Below, in pieces: positions 14,512 through 21,849 of a stretch of 21,849 nucleotides of DNA. The stretch comes from AC-32 sp035518635 (GTDB taxonomy: Bacteria; Actinomycetota; Thermoleophilia; Gaiellales; Gaiellaceae), in assembly GCA_035518635.1 (NCBI GenBank), contig DATIXI010000042.1, positions 1 through 21,849 on the forward strand. The letters are read 5' to 3'. A program made the position numbers and the translations under genes. The notes under the pieces were generated by a model. It ran no database searches and was not told the origin of the DNA. It was given only the letters and a program-made list of their open reading frames with translations. Numbering within the stretch: position 1 is the stretch's first letter; every line of letters starts with the position of its first letter.

Positions 14512-15429
14512 GTGCCGAGTCTGACGAGCGCTGCCGCCTGGCCGGTTCAGGCGCCTTTCGCGCTCGTTCTCGCGGCCGCGGTCCTCTACCGGCTGGGCGG
14601 GAGGAGAGCCGGGCCGGGGCATCGCGACCCCCGTGAGCGGCGCCTCCGTGACTGGGCGTTCTACGCAGGCCTCCTCGCGATCGTCGTCGCCCTCGACACG
14701 CCTCTCGATCCGCTCTCCGACTCGCTCTTTACCGCGCACATGACCCAGCACCTGCTGCTCCTGATGGTGGCGCCGCCCCTGATCGTCTTCTCGGCGCCGT
14801 GGCTGCAGCTCTGGCAGCCGCTGCCGCTGGGCTTCCGGCGCACCGTCGCCAAGAGCGTGGCCCGCGGGCGCTGGAGCGCCCCGGTCCGGGCGCTCGCCAG
14901 GCTCCTGGCTCGGCCCGTCCCGGCCTGGATCGCATTCAACGTCGTGCTCGTCGCGTGGCACGTGCCGGCCCTCTACGACTCGACGCTCTCCAGTCAGGCC
15001 GTCCACGATCTGGAGCACGCGACCTTCCTGCTCGGCGGGCTGGTCTTCTGGCTCCAGGTGATCGACTCGCCCCCTGTACGCGCCCGCCTGACGTACGCAG
15101 CGCGCGCCGTGTACCTGACCGCCGCGCTGCTCGTGAGCTGGGTGCTCGCGATGGTGCTGGCTCTCGCGTCGTCGCCGTTCTACTCTGGGTACGCGAATCT
15201 GGCCCATCGGCCCGGAGGGCTCTCCGCGCTCGCCGACCAGCAGCTCGCAGGCGGCGTGATGTGGGTTCCCGGCTCGATTCCCTTCACGATCGCAATCATC
15301 TGGGCGCTCTATCGCTGGCTCGAGCCGGCGCCCGATCCCGGGTTGCTGGCCCGGAGCAACGGCCACGCGTTCCAGGCCAGGAGTGGCCCCGACGTCGAAC
15401 GAGAGGAGTACGCATGGAACAGGTCGTGA
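14512..15429 (+). CDS. ctaG: CtaG-type cytochrome c oxidase assembly factor (caa3_CtaG family)
   Basis: The product is 305 residues with about seven membrane helices. Diagnostic segments are DTPLDPLSDSLFTAHMTQH followed by LLLLMVAPPLIVFSAPW, then WIAFNVVLVAWHVPALYD and the HDLEHATFLLGGLVFW region, and near the end DQQLAGGVMWVPGSIPF. Conserved His residues in helices (MTQH, AWHVP, HDLEHA) are a feature of the family and may bind metal. This family is required for active caa3 oxidase in Bacillus; it is unrelated to the Cox11-type protein that shares the name CtaG. The start is GTG at 14512, 10 bases after the subunit III stop. The 3' end overlaps the next small gene by 16 bases. Confidence 0.9.
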   Translation: MPSLTSAAAWPVQAPFALVLAAAVLYRLGGRRAGPGHRDPRERRLRDWAFYAGLLAIVVALDTPLDPLSDSLFTAHMTQHLLLLMVAPPLIVFSAPWLQLWQPLPLGFRRTVAKSVARGRWSAPVRALARLLARPVPAWIAFNVVLVAWHVPALYDSTLSSQAVHDLEHATFLLGGLVFWLQVIDSPPVRARLTYAARAVYLTAALLVSWVLAMVLALASSPFYSGYANLAHRPGGLSALADQQLAGGVMWVPGSIPFTIAIIWALYRWLEPAPDPGLLARSNGHAFQARSGPDVEREEYAWNRS

Positions 15430-15548
15430 TCGCCTCCTTCCAGGCTGCCGCGATCCTCACGTGGGCATTGCCGATCGCGCTTCTCGCCGTGATCGGCATC
15501 TACTGGGCGGTTGTATTCCGCCGCCGCGGGTTCGACGAGGAGCTCTAG
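15414..15548 (+). CDS. 44-residue single-helix membrane peptide, probable oxidase accessory subunit
   Basis: The peptide begins MEQVVIASFQAAAILTWALP and ends YWAVVFRRRGFDEEL. One transmembrane helix (about 13-35) ends in RRR, so the acidic tail should face the cytoplasm. ATG 15414 has a strong ribosome site (GAGAGGAG, 5 bases upstream) and overlaps the end of the assembly-factor gene, which strongly supports translation. Oxidases often carry very short single-helix subunits (CcoQ- or CydX-like); by position this could be subunit IV, but no specific family was recognised. Its TAG shares the four bases CTAG with the stop of the convergent gene. Confidence 0.7.
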   Translation: MEQVVIASFQAAAILTWALPIALLAVIGIYWAVVFRRRGFDEEL

Positions 15549-16099
15549 GGCCATGCCCGGGCGCTGATCGACGGACGGCCGCCCGGGGTCACGACGAGGA
15601 CGGCGAACATGCGAGCTTCGGACTGCCCGGGTACGAGGCTGCTGATCCGGTAGGAACCGGTCCGCGCGGCCGTGAACGAGAACTCTGCCTTGCGCCCGGG
15701 CGCCAGGCCCTGGAGCGGATTGGGCACCGAGGCCCCCGGGAAGGCGAGCGTCGCGCATCGGGCGCCCGGCACGACGGCGCAGGACGCACGCCGTGAGCCA
15801 TGGTTCTCGCACTTCACGGTCACCCGCCAGCCTCGCGGCACCGACGCGAGGAGCTCGCCGCGCCCGTAGCCGTCGAAGTTGAACCCGTTGTTGGCCGAGC
15901 CGAGCGCTGCCAGCATCGTAAGGCGCACGCGTCTCGCAGGGCGGTTCCATGCGAGAAAGCGGTGAGGGTCAGGCCGTCCGCTCTGCGAGGGGGCGGAGGT
16001 GGTTTCGGTTCGGGCCACCGCGTCGTGGCGCTGTGACGAGCAGCCGGCGGCGACGCCGACGAGTGCCAGCAGTGCTGCCGCGGTCGCTGCCAGACGCAC
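15545..16099 (-). CDS. sulfocyanin-like lipoprotein lacking most copper ligands
   Basis: The product is 184 residues. A lipoprotein signal ends in VAAGC with lipidated Cys20. The cupredoxin domain (about 58-172) follows sulfocyanin closely: ALGSANNGFNFDGYGRGELL, ASVPRGWRVTVKCENHG, FPGASVPNPLQGLAPG, and a final Y-R-I-S-S-L-V-P-G-Q-x4-M. In sulfocyanins the ligands are His (PHS), Cys and His (CxVPGH) and Met; here they read Ala105, Ser154, Gln159 and Met164, so three of four are lost and no blue copper site is expected. The start is GTG at 16099 with CGGAG upstream, 17 bases after the NlpC/P60 stop, so both are on one leftward transcript. It converges on the oxidase operon with overlapping stops and may be a structural partner of the oxidase. 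Confidence 0.8.
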   Translation of the reverse strand: MRLAATAAALLALVGVAAGCSSQRHDAVARTETTSAPSQSGRPDPHRFLAWNRPARRVRLTMLAALGSANNGFNFDGYGRGELLASVPRGWRVTVKCENHGSRRASCAVVPGARCATLAFPGASVPNPLQGLAPGRKAEFSFTAARTGSYRISSLVPGQSEARMFAVLVVTPGGRPSISARAWP

Positions 16100-16116
16100 G
16101 CTCCGCGTGGCTCCGC

Positions 16117-17166
16117 CTACGGCTTCGCGGGCCTGACGGCGCCGACGTAGCCGAACAGGTACCGCGGCTCGCTGAGCGAGGAGATCTTGACCACGTCTCC
16201 GGTGTGCGGCGCCTGGATGAAGCGCCCGCCGCCGATGTACATCCCCTCGTGCTGTGGGCCGCGCGGGCTCGGCTCGAAGAAGACGAGGTCACCCGGCTGG
16301 AGCTGGTCGGGCGGGACGCGCTCGCCCTCGTACCACTGCGCGCCCGTGTAGTGCGTCAGCTGGACTCCGAGCTGCGCGTACACGTACATCGTGAAGCCGG
16401 AACAGTCGAAGCCGGTGACGGGGTCCGCGCCGCCCCAGCGGTAGGGGACGCCGAGGTAGCGCTCCGCGATCGCGACCGCGCGCAGGCCGGTCGTCCCGCC
16501 CGACGGCAGGTCGACCAGCCCCGGGAAGCTCACATCCTGCGCCAGCTCCGCGCTGTTCCCGCCGACACCGAGCGCGAGCCAGGAGAGGTTCGCCTGCTGA
16601 TGGTGCGGAGGCGGCCGCGACGCGCGGGCGAGGCCGACGAGGATCTGCGTGCCGGGCTCGAGCCCGAGCGACGCGTCGCCTGCGACGAGGCGCAGGCCCA
16701 CCAGGCCGCTCCCCTCACCGGGGACGACGGCTTCCTGGAGGACGACGAGGTAGCTTCCGGTGCCGAGCGGGACGAGCGTGTTCGGGCGGGCGGCGACCCG
16801 GTGGCCGTTCACCGTCAGTCCCTGGACGCGCGCGCCGCGCAGGCCGTGGGCCGGCACGAAGACCCGCTCCGCGTAGACGGCGCCGCCCGCCAGCGAGACT
16901 CCCTGCAGCGAGACGCCGCGTACGCTGCGCGACGCGTAGTCGTAGCGAAGCGTCCAGCCGCCGTCGGCGGCGGTTCCGTACGTCCCCTGGCCGCCGTCGC
17001 CGATGAGGTTGCCGTGCGCGTCCCTGACCTCGGCGACCCCCGCGCCGGCCGCCGGCACGAGGCCGAGTGCAGCGACGACCGCGACCCCGATGACCAGTCC
17101 CCGTCGAAGCACCTCTGGATGGTTGCACAGTTCCTCAGCCCGTACGGCTAGGAAGCGAGTCCGCAT
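16117..17166 (-). CDS. NlpC/P60 family cell-wall endopeptidase
   Basis: The product is 349 residues. After a signal peptide (hydrophobic core about 24-40, ending AGA), a roughly 180-residue beta-rich N-terminal part of unknown family precedes the C-terminal NlpC/P60 domain (about 228-345). The catalytic Cys255 in GFDCSG, His306 (PQHEGMYIG) and His321 (APHTGDVV) are present, so it should cut peptidoglycan stem peptides outside the membrane. The segment AIAERYLGVPYRWGG is diagnostic. ATG 17166 gives an overlong basic N-terminus; GTG 17112 (VLRRGLVIG) would give a more typical signal peptide, so the start is uncertain. It is divergent from the glyoxylate operon and leads the sulfocyanin-like lipoprotein gene. 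Confidence 0.9.
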   Translation of the reverse strand: MRTRFLAVRAEELCNHPEVLRRGLVIGVAVVAALGLVPAAGAGVAEVRDAHGNLIGDGGQGTYGTAADGGWTLRYDYASRSVRGVSLQGVSLAGGAVYAERVFVPAHGLRGARVQGLTVNGHRVAARPNTLVPLGTGSYLVVLQEAVVPGEGSGLVGLRLVAGDASLGLEPGTQILVGLARASRPPPHHQQANLSWLALGVGGNSAELAQDVSFPGLVDLPSGGTTGLRAVAIAERYLGVPYRWGGADPVTGFDCSGFTMYVYAQLGVQLTHYTGAQWYEGERVPPDQLQPGDLVFFEPSPRGPQHEGMYIGGGRFIQAPHTGDVVKISSLSEPRYLFGYVGAVRPAKP

Positions 17167-17186
17167 AATGGATCCAAAATAGGGAG

Positions 17187-17215
17187 CTTTACTAGACGAA
17201 AGTCCGTAAAGTCCG
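17187..17215. promoter_or_regulatory. tandem and inverted repeats in the glyoxylate operon promoter (candidate operator)
   Basis: Two copies of AAAGTCCG (17199-17206, 17208-17215) repeat at a 9-base period, and CTTTAC (17187-17192) is inverted as GTAAAG (17206-17211). They lie between the proposed -35 and -10 elements, where a bound protein would block RNA polymerase. The stretch is clearly richer in A and T than its surroundings. Confidence 0.45.
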
Positions 17216-17222
17216 CTACTAT
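17193..17222 (+). promoter_or_regulatory. candidate promoter of the glyoxylate operon
   Basis: TAGACG (17193-17198) and TACTAT (17217-17222) are separated by 18 bases, each close to the housekeeping consensus. They would start RNA near 17229, about 30 bases before the GTG at 17260. Confidence 0.4.
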
Positions 17223-17229
17223 GGTCGAC

Positions 17230-17241
17230 TTCGGATCCGAA
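17230..17241. promoter_or_regulatory. 12-base palindrome just downstream of the candidate promoter
   Basis: TTCGGATCCGAA is a perfect inverted repeat near the expected transcription start and 18 bases before the GTG at 17260. It is a possible binding site for the GntR-type regulator encoded at the end of the operon. Confidence 0.35.
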
Positions 17242-17259
17242 ATCTGAAAGGATGGGAAG

Positions 17260-17451
17260 GTGACGCGTTTGCTATCGAGACTGCGAGGCCGGGAGCGGCT
17301 GCCGAACACGAACGGGAACGGCGGCTCGCCCCTGCGGAACCCGGCGTCCGGCGCGCAGCACATCGCGCGCGCCGCCTATGTCGTCACCGCCGCCGAGTCG
17401 GCTCCGTGCACCTGCCCGGAGTTCTGCGAACGCGACCACGAGAACGAGTAG
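17260..17451 (+). CDS. 63-residue protein with C-terminal Cys/His motif, first gene of glyoxylate operon
   Basis: The product starts with a basic segment (MTRLLSRLRGRERL) and ends in SAPCTCPEFCERDHENE, where C-x-C-x3-C-x3-H could bind zinc or another metal. The start is GTG at 17260, with AAAGGATGGGAAG just upstream giving a good ribosome site. No known domain was recognised. It is the first frame after the candidate promoter and ends 16 bases before malate synthase, so it could be a regulatory leader peptide or a small metal-binding protein. The compact C-terminal motif and good ribosome site argue for real translation, but its short length leaves some doubt. Confidence 0.55.
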   Translation: MTRLLSRLRGRERLPNTNGNGGSPLRNPASGAQHIARAAYVVTAAESAPCTCPEFCERDHENE

Positions 17452-17467
17452 GCGGGCGTTGTCCGTC

Positions 17468-19046
17468 GTGACCCGAACCGACGTCGCCGGGCAGGGAGAC
17501 CTGCGTCTGGGCCGCATCCTCACGGCCGACGCGTTGGGGTTCGTCGCCGACCTCGAGCGGCGCTTCGGGCCGAGGCGGCTCGAGCTGCTGGAGGCCCGTG
17601 CCGAGCGCCAGCAGCGGATCTCGGCCGGCGAGCTGCCCAACTTCCTGACCGAGACCCGCGACGTGCGCGAGGCCGACTGGACGATCGAGCCCGTTCCGCC
17701 CGACCTCCAAGACCGGCGCGTGGAGATCACGGGCCCGACCGACCGGAAGATGGTCATCAACGCGCTCAACTCGGGTGCGCGGATGTTCATGGCCGACTTC
17801 GAGGACGCGAACTCGCCGACCTGGCACAACATGGTCGAGGGCCAGGCGAACCTGATCGACGCGATCGAGCGGACGATCGAGTTCGAGAGCCCCGACGGCA
17901 AGAGCTACCGGCTGAACGAGGAGGTTGCGACGCTGCTCGTGCGCCCGCGCGGATGGCATCTCGTCGAGCGCCACTACCTGGTCGACGGCGAGCCGGTCTC
18001 GGGCGGCCTGTTCGACTTCGGCCTCTACCTCTTCCACAACGGGCAGCGGCTGCTCGACCGCGGCAGCGGCCCCTACCTCTACCTGCCCAAGCTCGAGAGC
18101 CACCTCGAGGCGCGGCTCTGGAACGACATCTTCACGCACGGCGAGGAGGCGCTCGAGCTGCCGCGGGGGTCGATCAAGGCGACCGTGCTGATCGAGAACG
18201 TGCTCGCCGCGTTCGAGATGGACGAGATCCTCTGGGAGCTCCGGGAGCACGCGGCCGGCCTCAACGCCGGCCGCTGGGACTACATGTTCAGCATCATCAA
18301 GAAGTTCCGTGACCGGCCCGAGTTCGTCCTGCCGGACCGAAACAGCGTGACGATGACCGCGCCGTTCATGCGCGCGTACACGGAGCTCCTGGTCCAGACC
18401 TGTCACCGCCGCGGGGCGCACGCGATGGGCGGGATGGCGGCGTTCATCCCGAGCCGCAAGGACCCCGAGCTCAACGCGCGCGCACTCGCGAAGGTCCGCG
18501 ACGACAAGCAGCGCGAGGCGGGGGACGGCTTCGACGGCACATGGGTCGCGCACCCGGACCTCGTGCCTGTGGCCCTGGAGGAGTTCGACCGCGTGCTGGG
18601 CGAGCGGCCGAACCAGCTCGAGCGGCAGCGCGAGGATGTCTCGGTCGCTGCGGCCGACCTGCTCGACGTCGCGGCCACCGAGGGCGACGTCACCGAGGAG
18701 GGCCTCCGCAACGACGTCAGCGTTGCGATCCAGTATCTGTCGTCCTGGCTGCGCGGAACCGGCGCGGCCGCGATCTACAACCTGATGGAGGACGCTGCGA
18801 CGGCCGAGATCGCCCGCTCCCAGGTCTGGCAGTGGGTGCGGCACGGCCGCTTCGGGCGGAGCCTGGTCGAGGCCGTGATCGACGAGGAGCTGGAGAAGCT
18901 CCGGCAGCAGTTCGGCGACGCGGTGTACGAGCGAAGTCGCGCCGGAGAGGCGCGCGAGATCTTCGAGCAGGTGGCCCTCGGCGAGGAGTTCGTCGAGTTC
19001 CTGACCCTGCCGGCATACGACTACCTGGACGAGGAGGAGGAAACGG

Positions 19047-19054
<8 letters not shown>
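17468..19054 (+). CDS. aceB: malate synthase A
   Basis: This 528-residue cytoplasmic enzyme condenses glyoxylate with acetyl-CoA to malate, the second step of the glyoxylate shunt. The length matches the A form (about 530), not the longer G form. Key segments are ITGPTDRKMVINALNSGA, then MFMADFEDANSPTW with Mg-binding acidic residues, LPKLESHLEARLWND, TVLIENVLAAFEMDE and the family signature H261-A-A-G-L-N-A-G-R-W270-D-Y. GTG 17468 is chosen because it gives the expected N-terminus, with GGCGGG upstream; a TTG at 17459 is an alternative. Its last 8 bases overlap isocitrate lyase, and GAGGAGG near its end is that gene's ribosome site, so the two are translated together. Confidence 0.94.
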
Positions 19055-20290
<1,236 letters not shown>

Positions 20291-20303
<13 letters not shown>

Positions 20304-21025
20304 CGCCCGAGGCCGGCACAAAGGCCGACGAGATCGCCCTCGCGCTCGAGGACGAGATCATCTCCGGCGGGCTCCCGCCTGGCGCGGTCCTGCGGCAGGA
20401 GCAGCTCTCGGCTCGCTTCGGCGTCAGCCGGACGCCGATCCGCGAGGCGCTTCGCCGCCTGGCCGCCACCGGGCTCGTCTCGTTCACGCCCAACCGCGGC
20501 GTCCGCGTGCGGACGGTCTCGCTCGACGAGCTGCGCCAGGCGTTCCTCGTACGCGCCGAGCTCGAGGCGCTCGCTACCGGCCTGGCGACGCCAAACATGA
20601 CCGAGGAGACGCTCGTCGAGCTGTCCGCGGCCGAGGACCGGTTCGAGGAGCTGACGGAGCAGCTGCTCGACCGGCGGCGCAGCGAGAGCGAGCGCACGAG
20701 GCTCACGGCCGAGTGGGTGCGCGCGAACTACCGCTTCCACGACGTCATCTACGAGGCGGCCGACGTTCCGCTCGTCGAGCAGATCGCGAAGAGCGCGCGG
20801 CGGACCTTCCTCAGCCGCTGGAGCCCCGGCGGCCCCGAGATCGACGATCTCTACCGCCAGAACGTGAACCAGCACCGGGCGATCCTCGATGCCCTGGTGG
20901 CCGGCAGCGCCGACGGAGCCAGAGCGCTCGCACACGAGCACGTTCTGCACTCGCAACGGCTGCTCGAGGTGATCCTCGAGCACCGCGGCCAGCAGCCTGC
21001 TGTACCCCGCGCCGCCGGCGCCTAA
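20291..21025 (+). CDS. GntR-family regulator with FCD ligand domain, unusual start codon
   Basis: The product is about 244 residues. The winged helix-turn-helix is at about 14-75 (ALEDEIISGGLPPG, EQLSARFGVSRTPIREALRRL, FTPNRGVRVR), followed by an FCD all-helical effector domain with conserved His residues (YRFHDVIYEAA, VNQHRAILDAL, HEHVLHSQRLLE). The frame upstream has no ATG, GTG or TTG back to at least 20100, while the first GTG inside (20507) would delete the DNA-binding domain. ATT at 20291 lies 7 bases after a perfect GGAGG (20279-20283), and CTG at 20300 overlaps the aceA stop (CTGA). I favour ATT, with CTG as alternative. FCD regulators bind organic acids, so control of its own glyoxylate operon is likely. 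Confidence 0.85.
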
Positions 21026-21042
21026 CTGCGGGAAAGCCGCAG
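21026..21042 (+). terminator. hairpin directly after the GntR-type gene (terminator-like)
   Basis: CTGCGG pairs with CCGCAG around GAAAG, starting at the base after the TAA stop. There is no T run, so termination may be partial. It separates the glyoxylate operon from the cytochrome gene. Confidence 0.4.
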
Positions 21043-21098
21043 GCCCATCAGCAGCGGCCCCGATGGATCGCGGCCTGGCGTAGAGTCACCCTTGCGCG

Positions 21099-21848
21099 AT
21101 GAGCAACAGGCTGTTCGTCGTAGGTGCTGTGGTCGCCGTCCTGCTGCTGGCGGTAGCGGCGCTGATCGGCTGGGGCGCCGGACACTACACGGCGAAGACG
21201 AAGACGGTCGGTTCCGTCACCACGTCCGCGGCCGTCGCGCCCGCCGACCCGGCCGTGGCGGCCGGAGCGCACGTCTTCGTCCAGTTCGCCTGCGCCCAGT
21301 GCCACGGTGTGAACGGGAAGGGCGGCGTCTCGCCCGACGTTCCCGCGCTGAAGGCGGTGGGCGGGCAGCTGACCGAGGCGCAGCTGACACAGATCATCAA
21401 CCACGGTCTCGGGGAATCCGCGAACCCGACGAAGCCGTACATGCCGGTCTGGGGTGCCGTCATCTCGAAGCGCCAGGTGCACGAGCTCGTCTCCTACATC
21501 CACGCGGGCCTCCCGAGCGTGCCCGACGCCACCGCCCTCCCCGTGCCGCAGGGCCAGGGGCTTCCGGTCGCGGGCGCGGCGCTCTATGTACGCGACGGGT
21601 GCATCAACTGCCACGGGCCGAACGGCCTGGGCGGAGTGCCCAACCCGCTCTCGGAGGACAAGGTGATCCCGCCGCTCTCGGGCGGGGACTTCCGGGCCGA
21701 GTTCAACACGGACAAGAAAATCGAGGACGTGATCCGCAGCGGCAGCGTGATCGGCAAGGCGCCGATCGTGAGCATGCCCCACTGGGGCGGGATCCTCACC
21801 GCCCACGACCTGAAGGCGCTCGTCGCCTACCTGAAGACGCTGAAGTAG
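21099..21848 (+). CDS. membrane-anchored diheme cytochrome c
   Basis: The product is 249 residues. An uncleaved N-terminal anchor (about 5-27) holds two cytochrome c domains outside the membrane. Heme sites are C65-A-Q-C68-H69 and C168-I-N-C171-H172; probable axial Met ligands are M115 (PYMPVWG) and M226 (SMPHWGG). The two domains look like a tandem duplication (each CHG.NG.GGV, then an xMPxWG-type motif). Such proteins carry electrons between complex III or dehydrogenases and terminal oxidases, so this is a candidate donor for the oxidase at 11069-14501, which has no heme c of its own. ATG 21099 gives the best N-terminus. The gene ends one base before the window edge and is complete. Confidence 0.92.
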   Translation: MSNRLFVVGAVVAVLLLAVAALIGWGAGHYTAKTKTVGSVTTSAAVAPADPAVAAGAHVFVQFACAQCHGVNGKGGVSPDVPALKAVGGQLTEAQLTQIINHGLGESANPTKPYMPVWGAVISKRQVHELVSYIHAGLPSVPDATALPVPQGQGLPVAGAALYVRDGCINCHGPNGLGGVPNPLSEDKVIPPLSGGDFRAEFNTDKKIEDVIRSGSVIGKAPIVSMPHWGGILTAHDLKALVAYLKTLK

Positions 21849-21849
21849 C

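Noticed and set aside
17167..17259. c-di-AMP (ydaO-type) riboswitch upstream of the NlpC/P60 gene, as seen in some actinobacteria
   Set aside because: The gap is only 93 bases and lacks the conserved elements.
20507..21025. Shorter FCD-only protein starting at GTG 20507
   Set aside because: The same frame upstream encodes a complete GntR winged helix, so the real gene begins near 20291-20300.

Overview
The window is GC-rich, densely packed bacterial DNA. GTG starts are common, genes overlap or nearly touch, and there is a caa3-type oxidase cluster, a malate synthase A/isocitrate lyase pair and small actinobacterial-type proteins. This points to a high-GC actinomycete-like organism, possibly of the Thermoleophilia type. 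The lineage is an inference from style and content, since no rRNA or other marker is present. I see no tRNA, rRNA, CRISPR array, insertion sequence, integrase or phage gene, so this reads as ordinary chromosome.

Layout. (1) 1-1381: a secreted protein cut by the left edge (minus) faces a LuxR-type regulator (plus) across an 86-base gap holding a perfect 20-base palindrome; the regulator is broken by a one-base shift in a C run. (2) 1385-5426: a universal stress protein (minus), a P2-type cation ATPase of the Na,K/H,K-like branch (plus) and a ZIP metal transporter (minus) whose end overlaps the ATPase end by 72 bases. (3) 5473-7515: a PilX-like pilus-assembly protein with a large beta-rich C-terminal part. 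(4) 7574-15548: an aerobic respiration block. A SCO-type copper chaperone and a five-helix membrane protein run leftward. Running rightward are a TPM-like membrane-anchored protein, a 54-residue membrane peptide, a COX2-like cupredoxin with an incomplete CuA site, subunits II, I and III of an alternative cytochrome c oxidase, a CtaG-type assembly factor and a 44-residue membrane peptide. (5) 15545-17166: a sulfocyanin-like lipoprotein that has lost three of four copper ligands, encoded downstream of an NlpC/P60 hydrolase (minus). (6) 17260-21025: a glyoxylate-shunt operon made of a 63-residue Cys/His protein, malate synthase, isocitrate lyase and a GntR/FCD regulator with no ordinary start codon. 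(7) 21099-21848: a membrane-anchored diheme cytochrome c.

How it fits together. SCO and CtaG would supply copper and assembly functions to the oxidase. The diheme cytochrome c nearby is a plausible electron donor. The glyoxylate genes allow growth on acetate or fatty acids, with the terminal regulator probably controlling its own operon. The most unusual material is in the oxidase block. Subunit I lacks the landmark aspartate and lysine of the D and K proton pathways, and two cupredoxin-fold proteins beside it have lost copper ligands. Upstream sits an 11-base-period array of four heptamers that looks like a PhoP/OmpR-type binding site. Every gap between called genes is shorter than 300 bases.
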